Assembly (NCBI GenBank): GCA_016748015.1
Contig: JAAOMT010000436.1
Span: forward strand, 306,091 to 370,090
Length of the DNA: 64,000 nucleotides
From: Geosiphon pyriformis
Taxonomy: Eukaryota > Glomeromycota > Glomeromycetes > Archaeosporales > Geosiphonaceae
Direction: 5' to 3'
Part shown: piece after piece, positions 1 to 10,870 of the stretch
Layout: each line of letters opens with the position of its first letter
Position numbering within the stretch: the stretch's first letter is position 1
Translations under genes and position numbers: made by a program
Notes under the pieces: generated by a model
What the model saw: the letters and a program-made list of their open reading frames with translations, nothing else
The model's database searches: none
What the model was told of the DNA's origin: nothing

Positions 1-2
1 TA

Positions 3-842
3 GATGTTGTTGGACTTTTAACAGTAACTCCTGATGGCAACAGATACATTATTACAGCTACCAACTATCTTACAAAGTGGGTAGAAGCAAGAGCCACCTC
101 AGATCAAACAGCAGTCTCAATTGCCAATTTCATTTATGAAGATATTATCTGTCGCCATGGCTGCCCCAAAGAACTTTTATCTAATAGAGAAAGAGCTTTT
201 CTCAGTACACTGGTTGAAGAACTTTGCAGAAAAATGGGAATATGTCATAAACTCTCTTCCTCTTATCACTCTCAAACAAATGGCCTAGTGGAATGTTTTA
301 ATAGAACACTATGTGAAACCCTAGCCAAAACCAGTGAAGAAACCAACCTATGGGACAAAGTATTGCCTTCAGCTTTGTTCGCCTACAGAACTGTGAATCA
401 TGACATAACAAGTTATGAACCCTTTTATCTGCTCTATGGACAAATAGCAACTCTACCAATAGAAATGAATATAGAAACAATACCTTTTGAAGAAATAACA
501 ATAGGAGATTACAAGGACATTTTGCAAAAAAGACTTGGTATCATTCTTGACTCATTGGTAAAAGCACGGATAATTGTCTTTGAAAAGATAAAACAGTTCC
601 AAGAGAAGCTCAAAAAGAAAAAAACCTATAAAACACTTTCCTTAAGTGTTGGTGACTTAGTTTTGGAATACTATTCAGACAGAGACAATGTCTATGGTGA
701 TAAATTCTTCAGCTACTGGAAAGGACTTTTTATAGTCAACAAAGTTTTGAACAATGATTCATATATCCTACAAGATCAATATGAAACAATATTCAGTGAT
801 CGCTCTGTTCATGGCACACGACTCAAGAAATATCACAAATGA
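3..842 (+). pseudogene. integrase of E1 (partial at its N-terminus)
   Basis: An open frame of 279 codons from the left edge to a TGA at 840-842. It holds the retroviral-type integrase catalytic core: a first Asp in DVVG (3-5), the second catalytic position in the SNRERAF segment, and Glu in the NGLVECFNRTL segment (codon 291-293). It ends with a GPY/F-like module (YWKGLFIVNKVL). The second catalytic residue, normally Asp in an SDRGT-type motif, is Asn here (AAT, 183-185), so this copy should be catalytically dead. Integrase would normally insert element cDNA into the chromosome. The HHCC zinc domain lies off the window. Confidence 0.85.
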
Positions 843-1600
843 CCTGATTGGTTATCTGTTGTGGTAATACCGACCCAAATGATCAGCAAAAATCAGATAT
901 AAATAAATGCACTATTTCCAAAACAGAGGTATCTTCAATTGACATGAACAATTATTTCCTGGATCAAAACATTCAAAACGCTTTCTATACTCTCCATGAG
1001 TACTGGATCAAGAACTATCCAAATGCTATTCTGACTATCAGAAAACAAACCACCATAACAGACAACAGTGAAACTCACACTGTTATCAGACCAAAGAAAA
1101 CAACTACCAGAAGAGAAAGAATTGGTGACAAAATGGATAAATACTTGCTGGAAAGCATAACAGCAGTAATACTTTCACCTTCCAGCACAATTGGAAAAAT
1201 GATACAAAAAATCTTGCCCATAGACAAAAACTTGTCATATGGAAGACAACTAGAACTCTATGGTTGTCTTGGTGAAATCATAGAAGATATGAAGCTCATA
1301 AAGAAAACAACTTCAGAGATACAAGAGGAAATTTTGGGCATTATATGATTGGATGTCCCAAGAGTTTTGACCATTGCTAAAAGAGCCAGAACTCTTATAC
1401 AAAGATTTGGTCTCTTGGATACAAAACTTATTTCACCTCAAGTATTATATACCCTATCCACAAAAGACTTCAACAAACTAGTTAGTTTTGAGTTAGACAA
1501 AACCCTTCACATAGACTATCTCATAAATAACTTGATTTTGCCAGAGCTTAATCTCTTTGAAGAGGATGATGTTATGGTTGAAACCCATAGTTTTTATTAG
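843..1600 (+). pseudogene. post-integrase extension of E1, function unknown
   Basis: Coding-looking sequence continues past the integrase stop. A +2 frame runs 848-1348 (166 codons) to a TGA and then on to a TAG or TAA at about 1598-1600 in the same frame (83 codons). It is mostly Lys/Ile/Leu/Glu-rich and predicted helical, with no motif I recognise. It shifts frame relative to the integrase, so either a small indel lies near 843 or it was a separate ORF. Its last 31 bases lie inside the 3' LTR. E3 and E4 also have a long region after integrase, but I see no convincing similarity. Confidence 0.55.
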
Positions 1601-2214
1601 TTATCACATGTATTAGCCACTGATGTCATATAATTAGCCACCCTATTTTTAGATAGTGATCATTGACCTGATCAATAACCTGACCATTGACCTGGTCATT
1701 GATCACTTTAGATAGCTATATAAGTGATGATTCCCTTAGTTGTAGAAAAACATGATCAAAGTAACGAAATAAACAATATCAATTACTTCCTCTTATAATC
1801 GCTTATTCCCCTTTCTTTACCTTCAAATATCTACTTGTTGGTATTTATCTTTTCCTCTTCTTGATTTGTATTTGTTAGAATTAGCCTGAGAAGCAATTGG
1901 CTTACTCTTGTAATTCATTGAATAAAAAAATGATTGAAAAGTACAATGATATCTGTTATTGATTCTAAGAATCACTGAGTTGAGGCATAGAATAATAGCA
2001 GTGGTGTTATCTTGTTGACAATCATGGACTATTTCTCTACCTTCAGATTTAAGAAAAGATTAGCAACTGTGATTTTTATGAGACTGATCATGCACATTGA
2101 ATTCCTACTTATTCAATTCACTCCCTTATTGTAATTCCCTCTTTGTTTATTTCCATCACCATACAATACTGTTCTTCTTTGTTATCCGTTAGCTTGTTAC
2201 TTCAACCCGTAACA
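1570..2214 (+). repeat. 3' LTR of E1
   Basis: It starts TGTTATGGTTGAA and ends TTCAACCCGTAACA, which are imperfect terminal inverted repeats (TGTTAYGG-GTTGAA). A purine-rich tract (GAAGAGGATGA, 1559-1569) lies just upstream, as expected of a polypurine primer. A TATATAAG box lies near 1715. A palindromic cluster lies upstream of it at 1656-1706. The 3' boundary is supported by the GTAACA end and by E2-homologous sequence restarting at 2222. Confidence 0.75.
1656..1706. repeat. imperfect palindrome in the E1 LTR
   Basis: GTGATCATTGACC at the left is mirrored by GGTCATTGATCAC at the right, with further TGACC and TGATCA repeats between. The whole 51-bp block is nearly self-complementary and lies just upstream of the TATA-like box, so it could be a regulatory U3 array. 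Confidence 0.7.
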
Positions 2215-2221
2215 ATAGTAC

Positions 2222-3411
2222 CCTATGAATTCCAAAAATACTCATAGTTCAGTTAGATTGATGGATACTAAAAAGGATTTTACTACTTTAATTTTATCTG
2301 GATCTGTTTTAATCCTCTCCTTGCTTATAACATGTCCCAAAAACTTGAGTTCTGTCTTGCCAAAAAAACACTTGGTTGCATTTATTTTTAATTCTGCTCT
2401 TTTCAGTCTTTTAAACACTTGCTGGAAATAATGAAAATGATCATCAAATGTTTTTGAAAACACATTGGTGTTATTCAAATACACAACTACTGATTTCTAT
2501 AGCAGTCTAGTGTAAACAATTTCCATTAACCATTGGAATGTGGCTGGTGTATTGGTTAAGCCAAATAACATTACTTCAAATTCAAAATTTTTTTCTTTTA
2601 TAGTAAATGCCATTTTCTTTTTATTTTCTGAATTTAGGGCTACTTGTCAATAATTACTATCTAGATCTAATATTAAGAAACATTTCTTTTCTCCAAAAGC
2701 ATTGAATAATTTCTGAATTTGTGGAGTTGGATAACTGTTTCTACAAGTTACACCATTAAGTTTTCTGTAATCCACACAAAAGTGGATTTTTCCATTTTTC
2801 TTATGAACTAGTACTACTGGTAATAACCATAGGCTCATTGATGGCTGAATTAGCCTATTGTTTAGCATCCAATTAATTTTTTAACAAATGATCTTATGGC
2901 TGATTAATAATATCCAATATGCTCTTTACTTAATTGGCATTGTATCTTCAGTCTTGATCTGATGTTGGATTATGTCAGTTCTGCCAAATTTTTTTTCACT
3001 TGCAAAGATGTTGGTAAAGTTGTTGAGTAATATTTTGAGTTGTATATGTTAAAGTGGATTTAAGTTTCTCATGTTTATTTGTTTTAATTGTTCTGGTTAA
3101 AGCAAATAATATTCATTCCTTCTATAGATGGTTTGTGATATTATGTTGACATATCCACACAGTTGTAAAAAGTTTGGAATGGAGTTTGGTGGTTGGTTTT
3201 TGATTCCAGTGGTTAAATATCCAATGGTGGTTTCTTCTGATATCTCAATAACATTTCCCATGTTGTTGTAAATGGAAATTTTGATGTAACTGTAGTTTTT
3301 GGCTGATATATGTAAATTGACTAATCCAATTTTTTCTGATTCACAAAGTGTTGTTTCTGCTTCAAAAATTTGAACCTGATTCTTTATTTTTCTCTCTATA
3401 GTTAACATTTA
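2222..3411 (-). pseudogene. reverse transcriptase of E2 (C-terminally cut)
   Basis: Minus-strand pieces at 3097-3408 (pre-RT linker), 2647-2868 (VLVHKKNGKIHFCVDYRKLN and LILDLDSNY, the motif-A Asp region) and 2242-2484 (catalytic box and thumb, FLGHVISKERIK) belong to one Ty3/gypsy RT. The catalytic YxDD box reads YLNN (2470-2481), so both metal-binding Asp codons are Asn. Several stops and frameshifts break the frame. The coding sequence ends at the E1 junction. Confidence 0.8.
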
Positions 3412-3582
3412 CTGATTATATAATAGAATGAAAATTAACTAATGGGTAAAGATAATTTCTCTCTTGTCAATAACTTTTTTCTCTATCATGTTAACTGATA
3501 TGTCTATTTTTCCAGTGAATTCAAATCCACTAATTCTTTTAGCTGTAATTTCTAATTTTTTCTGGTTTTCTACTAATACTAA

Positions 3583-4110
3583 CTAAGCTATTTTAACCAA
3601 AGACAGAAATATTGCCTGTGCTATTTTTTCATTTGGTTCTATAATATAGGCCTTTTCTGAATTATTTTGTAGCATTGCAATAATATTTTCTACATATCCT
3701 GCATCAATTATTTCTTTTCTGATATTGATTTTCTTTTTTGCTAAACTACTCTTTAATACTAGTTGAATTATTATTGTTGTTGCTAGAATTTCCAGTATTA
3801 ATTTAAGATCAATGCTTATATGTGAATGTGGTTCTAATTTGATGACATCTTTTCTTGAATATCTTAAATCAAACTTGGCATCAGTATCATGTACACATTC
3901 TGGCATAATATCTTTATTATTATTGTTGAACTATTTCAGTTCCTGCTTCTTGGTGAGATCAGAAAGTGCGATATATTGTTCAAAGTTTGAATTATTGTTA
4001 TTTTAGTTGTCATATTGAATAGAACTAAAACTGTTATTATCATTGTTATTGTCAGAGTTTGAATCGTAATTAAACTGTAATTCTAATTTTGATGTACAGC
4101 TGCTGATTGG
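3583..4110 (-). pseudogene. dUTPase domain of E2
   Basis: A trimeric-type dUTPase domain, which would hydrolyse dUTP to dUMP and pyrophosphate and limit uracil in element cDNA. Visible motifs: HDTDAKFDLRY (motif I, normally AGxDL), SSLAKK (II), EIIDAGYVENI (III, with the catalytic Asp kept) and EKIAQAIF (IV). An Asn/Ser-rich low-complexity linker precedes it. It lies between the Cys-rich module and RT, as in the other copies here. Motif II has lost its usual Arg, and stops interrupt the frame. Confidence 0.8.
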
Positions 4111-4870
4111 TTCTTTTTCTTTGGAGATCATGTAGATTATGCATATTGGTGGATTGTACATGAGATCATACTTATAACAATATTGGAAATCACATGAAAT
4201 TAAACAGTAATCACATAATTGAGTGTTTAGTTGTGTTAAACATTACTCTTGTTCTTCTCTTGTGAGTGCTAAATTCTGATAGTGTTTATGAAACTCCTTT
4301 GAACCTGTTTCTATGTCAAAAAAAGTGTCTAGGTTTGAGATAAGGACAATGTTAACTGGTTCTAAAGAATTATTTTTTATCTCCAAGATTTTGCTGGACA
4401 TGACTCCTTTGATCTTGGCATTTATTATTCACCAAATCTTATCTTTGTTATGTGAATAACTGTCCAAGCAAGAGATTGCTTGGTGCCAGACTGCAATAAT
4501 AGGTGTCTTATGACTTATCCAGTTGCTGATGAGGATCGTGTACTGACATGAAGTGTTATATGTTTCTTCTTAACCAGGAATGTCATTTTATATTCTTTTG
4601 TCAAGCAACTATTCTTTACATGTGAAAGATGGTTTATTGTCCCACTTTTTTTGACATTTGAAGTAACTGTAGCATTTGTGATGACAAGACTTGCAATAAT
4701 AATGGGTTCTTGTCCAATGGTTTTTATCAGATGCAATTTATGCTCCCATGGAAAACAGTTTTTTTTTGTAGTCTTTACACTTGAAGGGTATATATGGTGG
4801 TTTTGGTCTGGTTTTAGTGGAATACAATCTTTCCTAGCCACTAGTTTCTTTAATAGCTATTTTTTTCTGT
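4111..4870 (-). pseudogene. Cys-rich module of E2, unknown family
   Basis: A decayed copy of the module between protease and dUTPase seen in E3-E5. On the minus strand I can read a YCKSCHHKCYSYFKC cluster, KKWDNKPSFTC, and a later EFHKHYQNLALTREEQE-type segment. Frameshifts are frequent. Function is unknown and zinc binding is inferred from paired cysteines. Confidence 0.5.
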
Positions 4871-5660
4871 GGCTTTTTTTCAAGTAGGTTTTTTTTTTTT
4901 TTTCTTTTTATCTTCCCAGAACAAAATTGGTAATAGCTTGTTGTAGTCTTTATTAGCCCAGAAAACTTGGTAAGCTTCCAAGTAGGTTTTTTTTTTCTTC
5001 CAGTTTAATCAATGGTTGTTCTTTTTTTAAAAGAGCTTTGAAATGTCCACACATGACTGATGCTTAAATGTGTTGACTATTTTGACTAAGCTGAAGCTCC
5101 TGTGTAGTTCAATTAAGTATAGCATTGGTTTTGGATAGCCAGTTATTACCAATAAAAGTCTAGTATTGTGTGGCTTCCATTACCAAGACTTTGATTAATA
5201 CAATGATGTCATTGATTTTGATAAGTAAGTCATCAATTTTACCAATGAGAGTTTTGGCCACTCTATTGGCTGTAATAATTTTGGCACTAGTAATGTAATC
5301 AACTCAGTAACCTAATTGGTCCATAAGTTGTCTTGTAATGATACTACCAGCTGATCCACTGTCTAAAATCAGTTTGATGAAGTGGTCATCAACCTTGGCA
5401 TCAGTGTATATTGCAGTAATAGGTTTGGTGTCAAGAGCAGCTCCACTAAATAAAGATGTTGTTGTTGGTGTCTCAAGATTAAAAGGAAAAATTGCTGCTA
5501 ACAATTTGTTATTGGTAATGGTGGCTGGGGGTATGTTGTTGTTAATTAATTTCTTTGTTTCTAAGTTATTAGTTGGGGTGTTTTCTGGAGTAATCAGGAG
5601 ACTTAAATAGTTTTGGGAGTTTGGGTTTTGAGTGTATCTGGTTTCCAAACTCTGTTGGCA
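4871..5660 (-). pseudogene. aspartic protease of E2
   Basis: The minus-strand frame at 5304-5648 contains LILDSGSAGSII, the retropepsin-type D-S-G active site, followed by RQLMDQLG. It is the only one of the four readable protease copies with all residues of this box intact. The remainder of the domain (VLVMEATQY-type segment) continues to about 5100 with stops. It would cleave the Gag-Pol polyprotein. Confidence 0.8.
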
Positions 5661-7670
5661 AAATTCTGATTGTTGAGTAGATAAACTGGGAATTGGTTAA
5701 TGAACAACCATCACTGATTTCTAGTTTTGTTAAATGGTTCTCAGTTTTTGGTTTCCAAGTGACATCAGAGTTGAAACTTGTGGCAGTATTTGAATTTATT
5801 GGGATTGATATATTATTTGTGACTGCAGTTAATAAATAACTGGTGCTGGAGTCTGATAAATAGGTGGTTAATAAATTGGTGGCTGCATTACTGATAGGTA
5901 ATTTGGTTGATATAGTTCTGAATTGGATTGATATCTCAGAGTTTGAAACTGGCAATTGGAGTTTCAATATTGATTTCCCAATTGTTGGCTATTTAATCAA
6001 TAATAACAGTTGATTTGCAGGTGTTCTTGCTTACCACAATAGTGGCAAACATGCATTTTCTGTTGCCACTATTGATTGGTTGACAATGATAGATGTGATT
6101 AATTTTGAGAACAATTTGAGTTTCTCTGATTATTGCATTGTTATGAAGATTGATAAATTGTTTAATTGTCAGCTAAGTATCTTTCTAATTTCTGATTGAT
6201 TGAATCACTGAATTGTTTCAATTTAGAATTCAAGTCAGATGATCTATTTATTACTAGATTTATGACTTGGGCATAGTTGGCTTCAAGTTCTGCTATTTCA
6301 AAATCTCTGGCATTTATAACTGTGGCTTGCAAGTCTGCTAGATGCAATAGACATATATGTTGGAGGATGCTATTGTACAGGCCTTTAATAAATTGATTCA
6401 AGATTTGCAATACAGTAAAATAATCAGCTTGTATTACCTAAATTTAATGTAGATTCTTGTGAAAGTGTCTCAAGTAAGCGGTGATTGCTTCAGTGTTTTC
6501 TTGTTTAATAGTGATAAATATATTAGCTAAACAGTTGATACTGTTATTATTACTAAAATATCTTAGGAATTCCTGTTTGAATGCATTGAAAGTTTGAGAT
6601 TTCTGGACCAAACTTTGATACCAAAAATCAGCAGTGTCTTGAAGAAAATAAGGAATGATTTGTAATGCTCTAACATCATTTTATCTATTGGCTATAATGG
6701 CTTTTTTTATGTTGTTAAGCCATACTTGGGCATTGTTCTCTTTGCCAGTAAATTTTTCTAATTTGGTGATTGGAGCATAGACCATTGGTTGTTGCTATGG
6801 TGGTTGTTGAAGTGGTTGTTGCAGTTGTTGTTGAGATGGTACTTGTGACTATTAAATTGGTTTGACAATTGATTCAATTGGTGGCTGATTGATTACAATT
6901 ATTGAAGATAAGTGTTGTTGATTAATTATGTTGGAATTTGAATAATTCTGATTTTTCTAAGTTTGAATATTCAGAGTTTTGATTTCTGGGTTTTTTGGGA
7001 TCAGGTTTTGATAATTAAATTCTTGATTCTCATCTTTTTTTTCTTCTAATTCTGTCACTTTCTAAGGACTTGTGGCTCCAAAATCTGGTTAAAGTAGCAG
7101 TAATCAAAATTCTGATGGCATCAATGATCATAATTTAAATCCTTCAAAATAATCACCATAGGTTCTTAATAACTCTGTTTTTTTTTGTTTACTTTAAAAT
7201 GGAAGTTGGACTAATGATGGTGTTGTGTTTAAAGTGAATGCACCTGGTAATGAAATGTTGATAATACTTCCAGATATATAGTAATATAATGGGTTGATTG
7301 GTGATTTTACTTGAGATATTACTGCTGGTGTCTGTAATTTTTCTTTGCCTTTGTTTGTGTAGATAATTAGATATCTTTGTTGAGTGTAATTTTCAATTTT
7401 TCTATTGATTTCCATAAAAATTGCTGTGAAATTATGATTTGCTGGTAGGCTGGTATTTTGAATTAATTTGTTGTAAAAATTTTCTCTTGCTGAGTCAGTT
7501 TCTACTAGTACTTCTAACAAATATAAGATTCTCTCATTGACATAAAAATTGAAGACTGATTCTGCTGATAGGTAATTGTTGGTTAATTCTAAGTGTTGAC
7601 AATAGTGCTGGAATAAAAATTTGGCAAATCCTAAATGGTTTGTCTCTATTTTTTCTAATTCTGCCACATT
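5661..7670 (-). pseudogene. gag of E2 with CCHC zinc knuckle
   Basis: An N-terminal region (7194-7667, NHLGFAKFLFQHYCQ near the start), then a Gln/Pro-rich stretch, then a capsid-like region (about 6160-6790, ending QKLERYLADN). One CCHC knuckle follows at 6006-6047 (C-x2-C-x4-H-x4-C, CHYC..H..C). The expected ATG is not in frame here; E3 has an ATG at the matching place. Stops and frameshifts are scattered. Gag would form the particle and bind element RNA. Confidence 0.75.
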
Positions 7671-7711
7671 TGGATAGTTGTTATTGGTGCTGGTTCTCTG
7701 TAGAATTATAT

Positions 7712-7727
7712 TTCACAAGAAGCACCA
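7712..7727 (-). other. primer-binding site of E2
   Basis: Next to the 5' LTR, two bases from its end, the minus strand reads TGGTGCTTCTTGTGAA. The same place in E3 and E4 reads TGGTGCTCCCTGTRAG. TGG fits pairing with a tRNA CCA end; the tRNA was not identified. Confidence 0.55.
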
Positions 7728-7729
7728 AA

Positions 7730-8594
7730 TATTACAAGTGTTTATTTAGGGTCTCAAATCAAATAACAAACTCATAACTTGATGCTAATAGCTGATGTGA
7801 TTGGTATTATCTGAAAGTTTTAGTAATCTGAAGATTTTGTGGTTAAGTTTTTTGTATAATAAACAGAAATTTAATTGTGCTTTTGTTGTAGTTTCCCAGA
7901 ATTGCAATTCCATCTAATTTTTTTCTTAGCTTAATAGCCAGTTTTATTTTGGCAGTCATGTCTTTCTGGTAAGCTATCTGTTAATATATATATGATGTTA
8001 TCCTTATTTTTGGGTTTTTTACCAGACTATCTATAATGTCAATACTCAGTGCTTAATTTTTAATTAGTTAGTCAACAACAAAATAATTAAAAAAAAGAAA
8101 AGAAAATATGATAGAAAATAAAGAAATAAGCCAAGGCAATAAATATTAATATCCTGTCAATAGCCATGATCAAAAGCTATTGTTTCAATGTGGTCAAGTA
8201 TGAGTTACTATCAACACTTTATGTTAATAGTGAAGAGTATATTGAGATAGCAAATAATTATTTATTGATATTTGTGACTTGGAAGATTGCTTAAATAAAA
8301 TCTAAACTGAGAGATTTGTCTTTTCTACTTTTAATACTACCACTATATATATATAATTGAGATTTCTTAATTCCAATTTTTCACACCAGGAATCCTAGAA
8401 TTCCTAGAATTCTGTAATTCTTTTTGAGAGGAATCCTGGAATTCTGGAATCCTGCAATTCCTTGTATGAGAATCTTGAAATTCCTGGAATCTTGCAATTC
8501 CTCTTGAAAAAATTCTGGAATTTCACATTTACTACAACTACTTCTGATTGGCTAATTTATATGCTAATATACTTCCTATATTTTATAAGTAATA
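7730..8594 (-). repeat. 5' LTR of E2 (family A)
   Basis: 865 bp. In plus coordinates it starts TATTAC (decayed TGTTAC) and ends GTAATA (decayed GTAACA). It carries the family-A marks: GGAATTCC-like repeats (about 8388-8525), a TATA-like run near 8345, the hairpin at 8158-8182, and a U5 end next to the primer-binding site. Confidence 0.85.
8158..8182 (-). promoter_or_regulatory. conserved LTR stem-loop with TGATCA loop (E2 copy)
   Basis: Seven-base-pair stem CAATAGC/GCTATTG with an 11-nt loop containing the palindrome TGATCA. Homologous hairpins occur in all family-A LTRs and in the family-B solo LTR. The likely role, RNA dimerisation, is discussed in the findings. Confidence 0.65.
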
Positions 8595-8670
8595 CTGGTC
8601 ACTATCTTCCTCCATGAATTTGATTGGTACATTTTCTCTTCCACTTAATCTAAACCTGTTGATTCCTCAG

Positions 8671-9653
8671 TGTTACTGAAGGTTTTTGGTCTCTTTTCTT
8701 AAATGTTGTTAATGTTGATTTGTTGTGAATTCACGTTTCCAGGAAGTAGTTGGACCTTCAGTAACTGAATTTATCTTCAAATTATCTCCTATAATTTGAA
8801 CTTGCTGGGCTTATGAGTGGAATGATCAATTCCGTACCAGTTGCTTTATGTAGTTATGTTGTCATAAACTTCAACTCTTTCCCAAAAATTGCTTGTCTGA
8901 AAGCTTACTAAAAATGTGTAGTTACTTTGCTGTGAAAGTCAACTCTTCTACAGGAATCTTGTCTGTAGGCTACCTTAATGATTGTAATAAGAAAAGAAAA
9001 AATAAATAAAAGAAATGTAAAAGAAATATGTTTTTATCAAAGAAAACGTTTTTCTATCCAGGCCTGGAATCACTAACAGTTTTACTGAAATTGATAGCTA
9101 ATCAATTTCAAAATGTTAGTTGGGTTTTGGGGATTTTCCAAATGCAATAATTAAAGAATTTGGTTTTTCAAATTATTTAATATTTATTTCTTTTTGTGTA
9201 TATAGGAATGGTTTTTAAGTGATAAATCTAAAGTAAGATACATTTTTTTGAAGAGAGATGCTCTTCTTTTATACAACTTGTCATAACACTATTCTATGAA
9301 CTTGAACTTTGCTATTTTCTACAATTTCGCTGAACTAAAGATACATTTCGGTAAACTACAAGTTATTTCTGCGAACTATTAGATATTTCAGTGAACTATC
9401 AATTATTTCGGCAAATTTCTACAAATTTTGGCAAACTTTTGAATGTTACATAGTTCAGGGTATTGCATGATTTAATCATCACAATTAGGTTACATTTGTG
9501 TTGTGTACAAATTGGATTATTAATTAAATGATAATTTCGGACATTTTGTTAATGTAATAAGTAATAATTTGAAATGATAATATATGCTAATTAATGATAG
9601 GATTTATAAGATAATTTTATGCTAAATAATATCTCTAATTTCATCTGGTAACA
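8671..9653. repeat. solo LTR (family C) inside the E5 dUTPase gene
   Basis: Starts TGTTACTGAAGG and ends CATCTGGTAACA, about 983 bp, with no coding sequence. E5 dUTPase sequence lies on both sides. The 4-bp flanks are TCAG and TTGG, a degenerate match to a duplication differing by two transitions. It carries a 20-bp tandem array at 9324-9444. Orientation is not certain. Confidence 0.65.
9324..9444. repeat. six-copy 20-bp tandem repeat
   Basis: Units start at 9324, 9345, 9365, 9385, 9405 and 9425. They share ATTTCGGTGAACTAT followed by a variable tail, with point differences. The period is 20 bp (21 once). It lies inside the family-C solo LTR. Confidence 0.85.
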
Positions 9654-10040
9654 TTGGGCTGTGAAGCTTAGTTCTTTTCAGGTTGTTACCAGGGCTAATT
9701 GGAGTATTTTGACTAAGGGTAGGAAGATAGCTTGGGCAATCTTTTCTTGTGATTTTATTTTGTAGAATTTGTCCGAATTGTTCTGTAGTATCACGATGAT
9801 GTTTTTTATGTAACTGGCATTGATGATTTCTTTCTTTACGTTGATTTTTTTTTTAACTAGACTAGATTGAAAGACAACTTGTACCATTGTACTAACAGAA
9901 ATTTCTAACACTATCTTAAGATCTATTTTTACAAGAGAATGTAGGGCTATAATTATGGGTAATTGTCTGGAGTATTGTAGGTTGAAATCAGCATTGGTGT
10001 TATGCATTCTTTTGGAACAGATTCTTTCTTTATTGTTACT
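9654..10040 (-). pseudogene. dUTPase domain of E5
   Basis: Reads ADFNLQY (motif I), QSSLVKK (II, degraded), EIINASYIKNI (III) and EKIAQAIF (IV). Motif V is cut by the family-C solo LTR and resumes at 8595-8670 (a segment matching the ESTGR coding region). The catalytic Asp of motif III is Asn, so this copy should be inactive. Confidence 0.75.
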
Positions 10041-10043
10041 GTA

Positions 10044-10870
10044 TTATTTTAATTCTAATTCTTTAGATAGGTCAGAATACACAAAATACTGTGCTGTTTC
10101 AGTATCCTTAGTTGGATCTTGTAATGACATGTTTTTGGTGATTAATTCCTCTTTTACCTTGGATTCCAGTAGTTTGGTAATCGGGTATAGTTTTTTTGAA
10201 GGTGGGTTGAACATAATATTGCATTTGTCACAGTATTGAAAGTGACAAGGAATCAAACAATGATTGCACAGTTTCATGTTTAGGTTAGCTAATCTTTGTT
10301 TTTGCTCTTTTTTAGTCAGTGCCAAGTTCTGGTAGTGCTTGTGGAAGTATTCTGGATCATCCTCAATGTTGCCAAAAACATCAAAAATCATGATATATTT
10401 GGGTTCTGAAAGAGATAAGAGGTTGTTTTTAATTTTTTGTAATTCTCTGGTTGTAATGCCCTCTGTTTTTGCACTCACCATTCTCCAAATCTTATGTTTG
10501 TCGTGAAGATATCTGTCTAATCATCATAATACTTGTTTCCAGGCATTGTCAATTGAAGTTTCTTTTTGTACCCAATCATTGATTAAGATAGTGTATTAAT
10601 ATGCTTTGTCGCATGTTCTTCCTCTGCCAGGAACATTATTTCATAGTTTTTTATCTGGCAGGATCTTGTCACAGGCAAAACATGGTGTATTGTCCCATTT
10701 GCCTTGTCATTTTGGTCTGCCAAATCTTTTTAACACACAAGATCTGCAGTAATATTTGGTGGTAGTTGGCCATTCCTTATCATCTCTGATCCATGCACCC
10801 ATAGAAAATAACTTTTTCCCATAGTTGACACAAATTAATTTCAGGGTTCAATACCATTGACTTCTTTGTC
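10044..10870 (-). pseudogene. Cys-rich module of E5, unknown family
   Basis: The best-preserved C-terminal half is 10044-10481, with FDVFGNIEDDPEYFHKHYQ followed by LCNHCLIPCHFQYCDKC, two paired-cysteine sites that could form a zinc ribbon. Upstream on the minus strand are YYCRSC, KWDNTPCFACDKILP and GRTCDKAY, each matching E3 and E4. I do not recognise the family. It lies between protease and dUTPase in all four copies. Confidence 0.6.

Larger units (their letters stand above)
1..2214 (+). mobile_element. Ty3/gypsy-type LTR retrotransposon E1, 3' part
   Basis: The 3' end of an LTR element that enters from the left edge. It holds the integrase core, a post-integrase coding extension, a purine-rich tract and a 3' LTR ending at 2214. 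Its proteins are clearly different from those of the other elements here, so it is a separate family. At 2215-2222 it abuts the truncated RT gene of minus-strand E2. The simplest reading is that E1 inserted into E2 and the rest of E2 lies left of the window. Confidence 0.8.
2222..8594 (-). mobile_element. Ty3/gypsy-type LTR retrotransposon E2, 3' truncated
   Basis: Reading leftward from its 5' LTR (7730-8594): primer-binding site, gag, CCHC knuckle, protease, Cys-rich module, dUTPase and the N-terminal two thirds of RT. Homology to E4 stops at 2222, where E1 abuts. RNase H, integrase and the 3' LTR are missing from the window. The base block right of the LTR (CTGG, 8595-8598) is one side of the expected 4-bp target duplication. 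Beyond it lies dUTPase sequence of E5, so E2 inserted into E5. Confidence 0.8.

Noticed and set aside
840-1348. Stop-codon recoding (TGA as Trp) in E1
   Set aside because: The integrase and the next ORF are in different frames, and other elements have TAA and TAG as well as TGA; host genes use normal stops.
8388-8525. Canonical heat-shock elements in the family-A LTR
   Set aside because: GAA and TTC blocks are adjacent or irregularly spaced instead of the 5-bp alternating pattern; kept only as a question in the findings.
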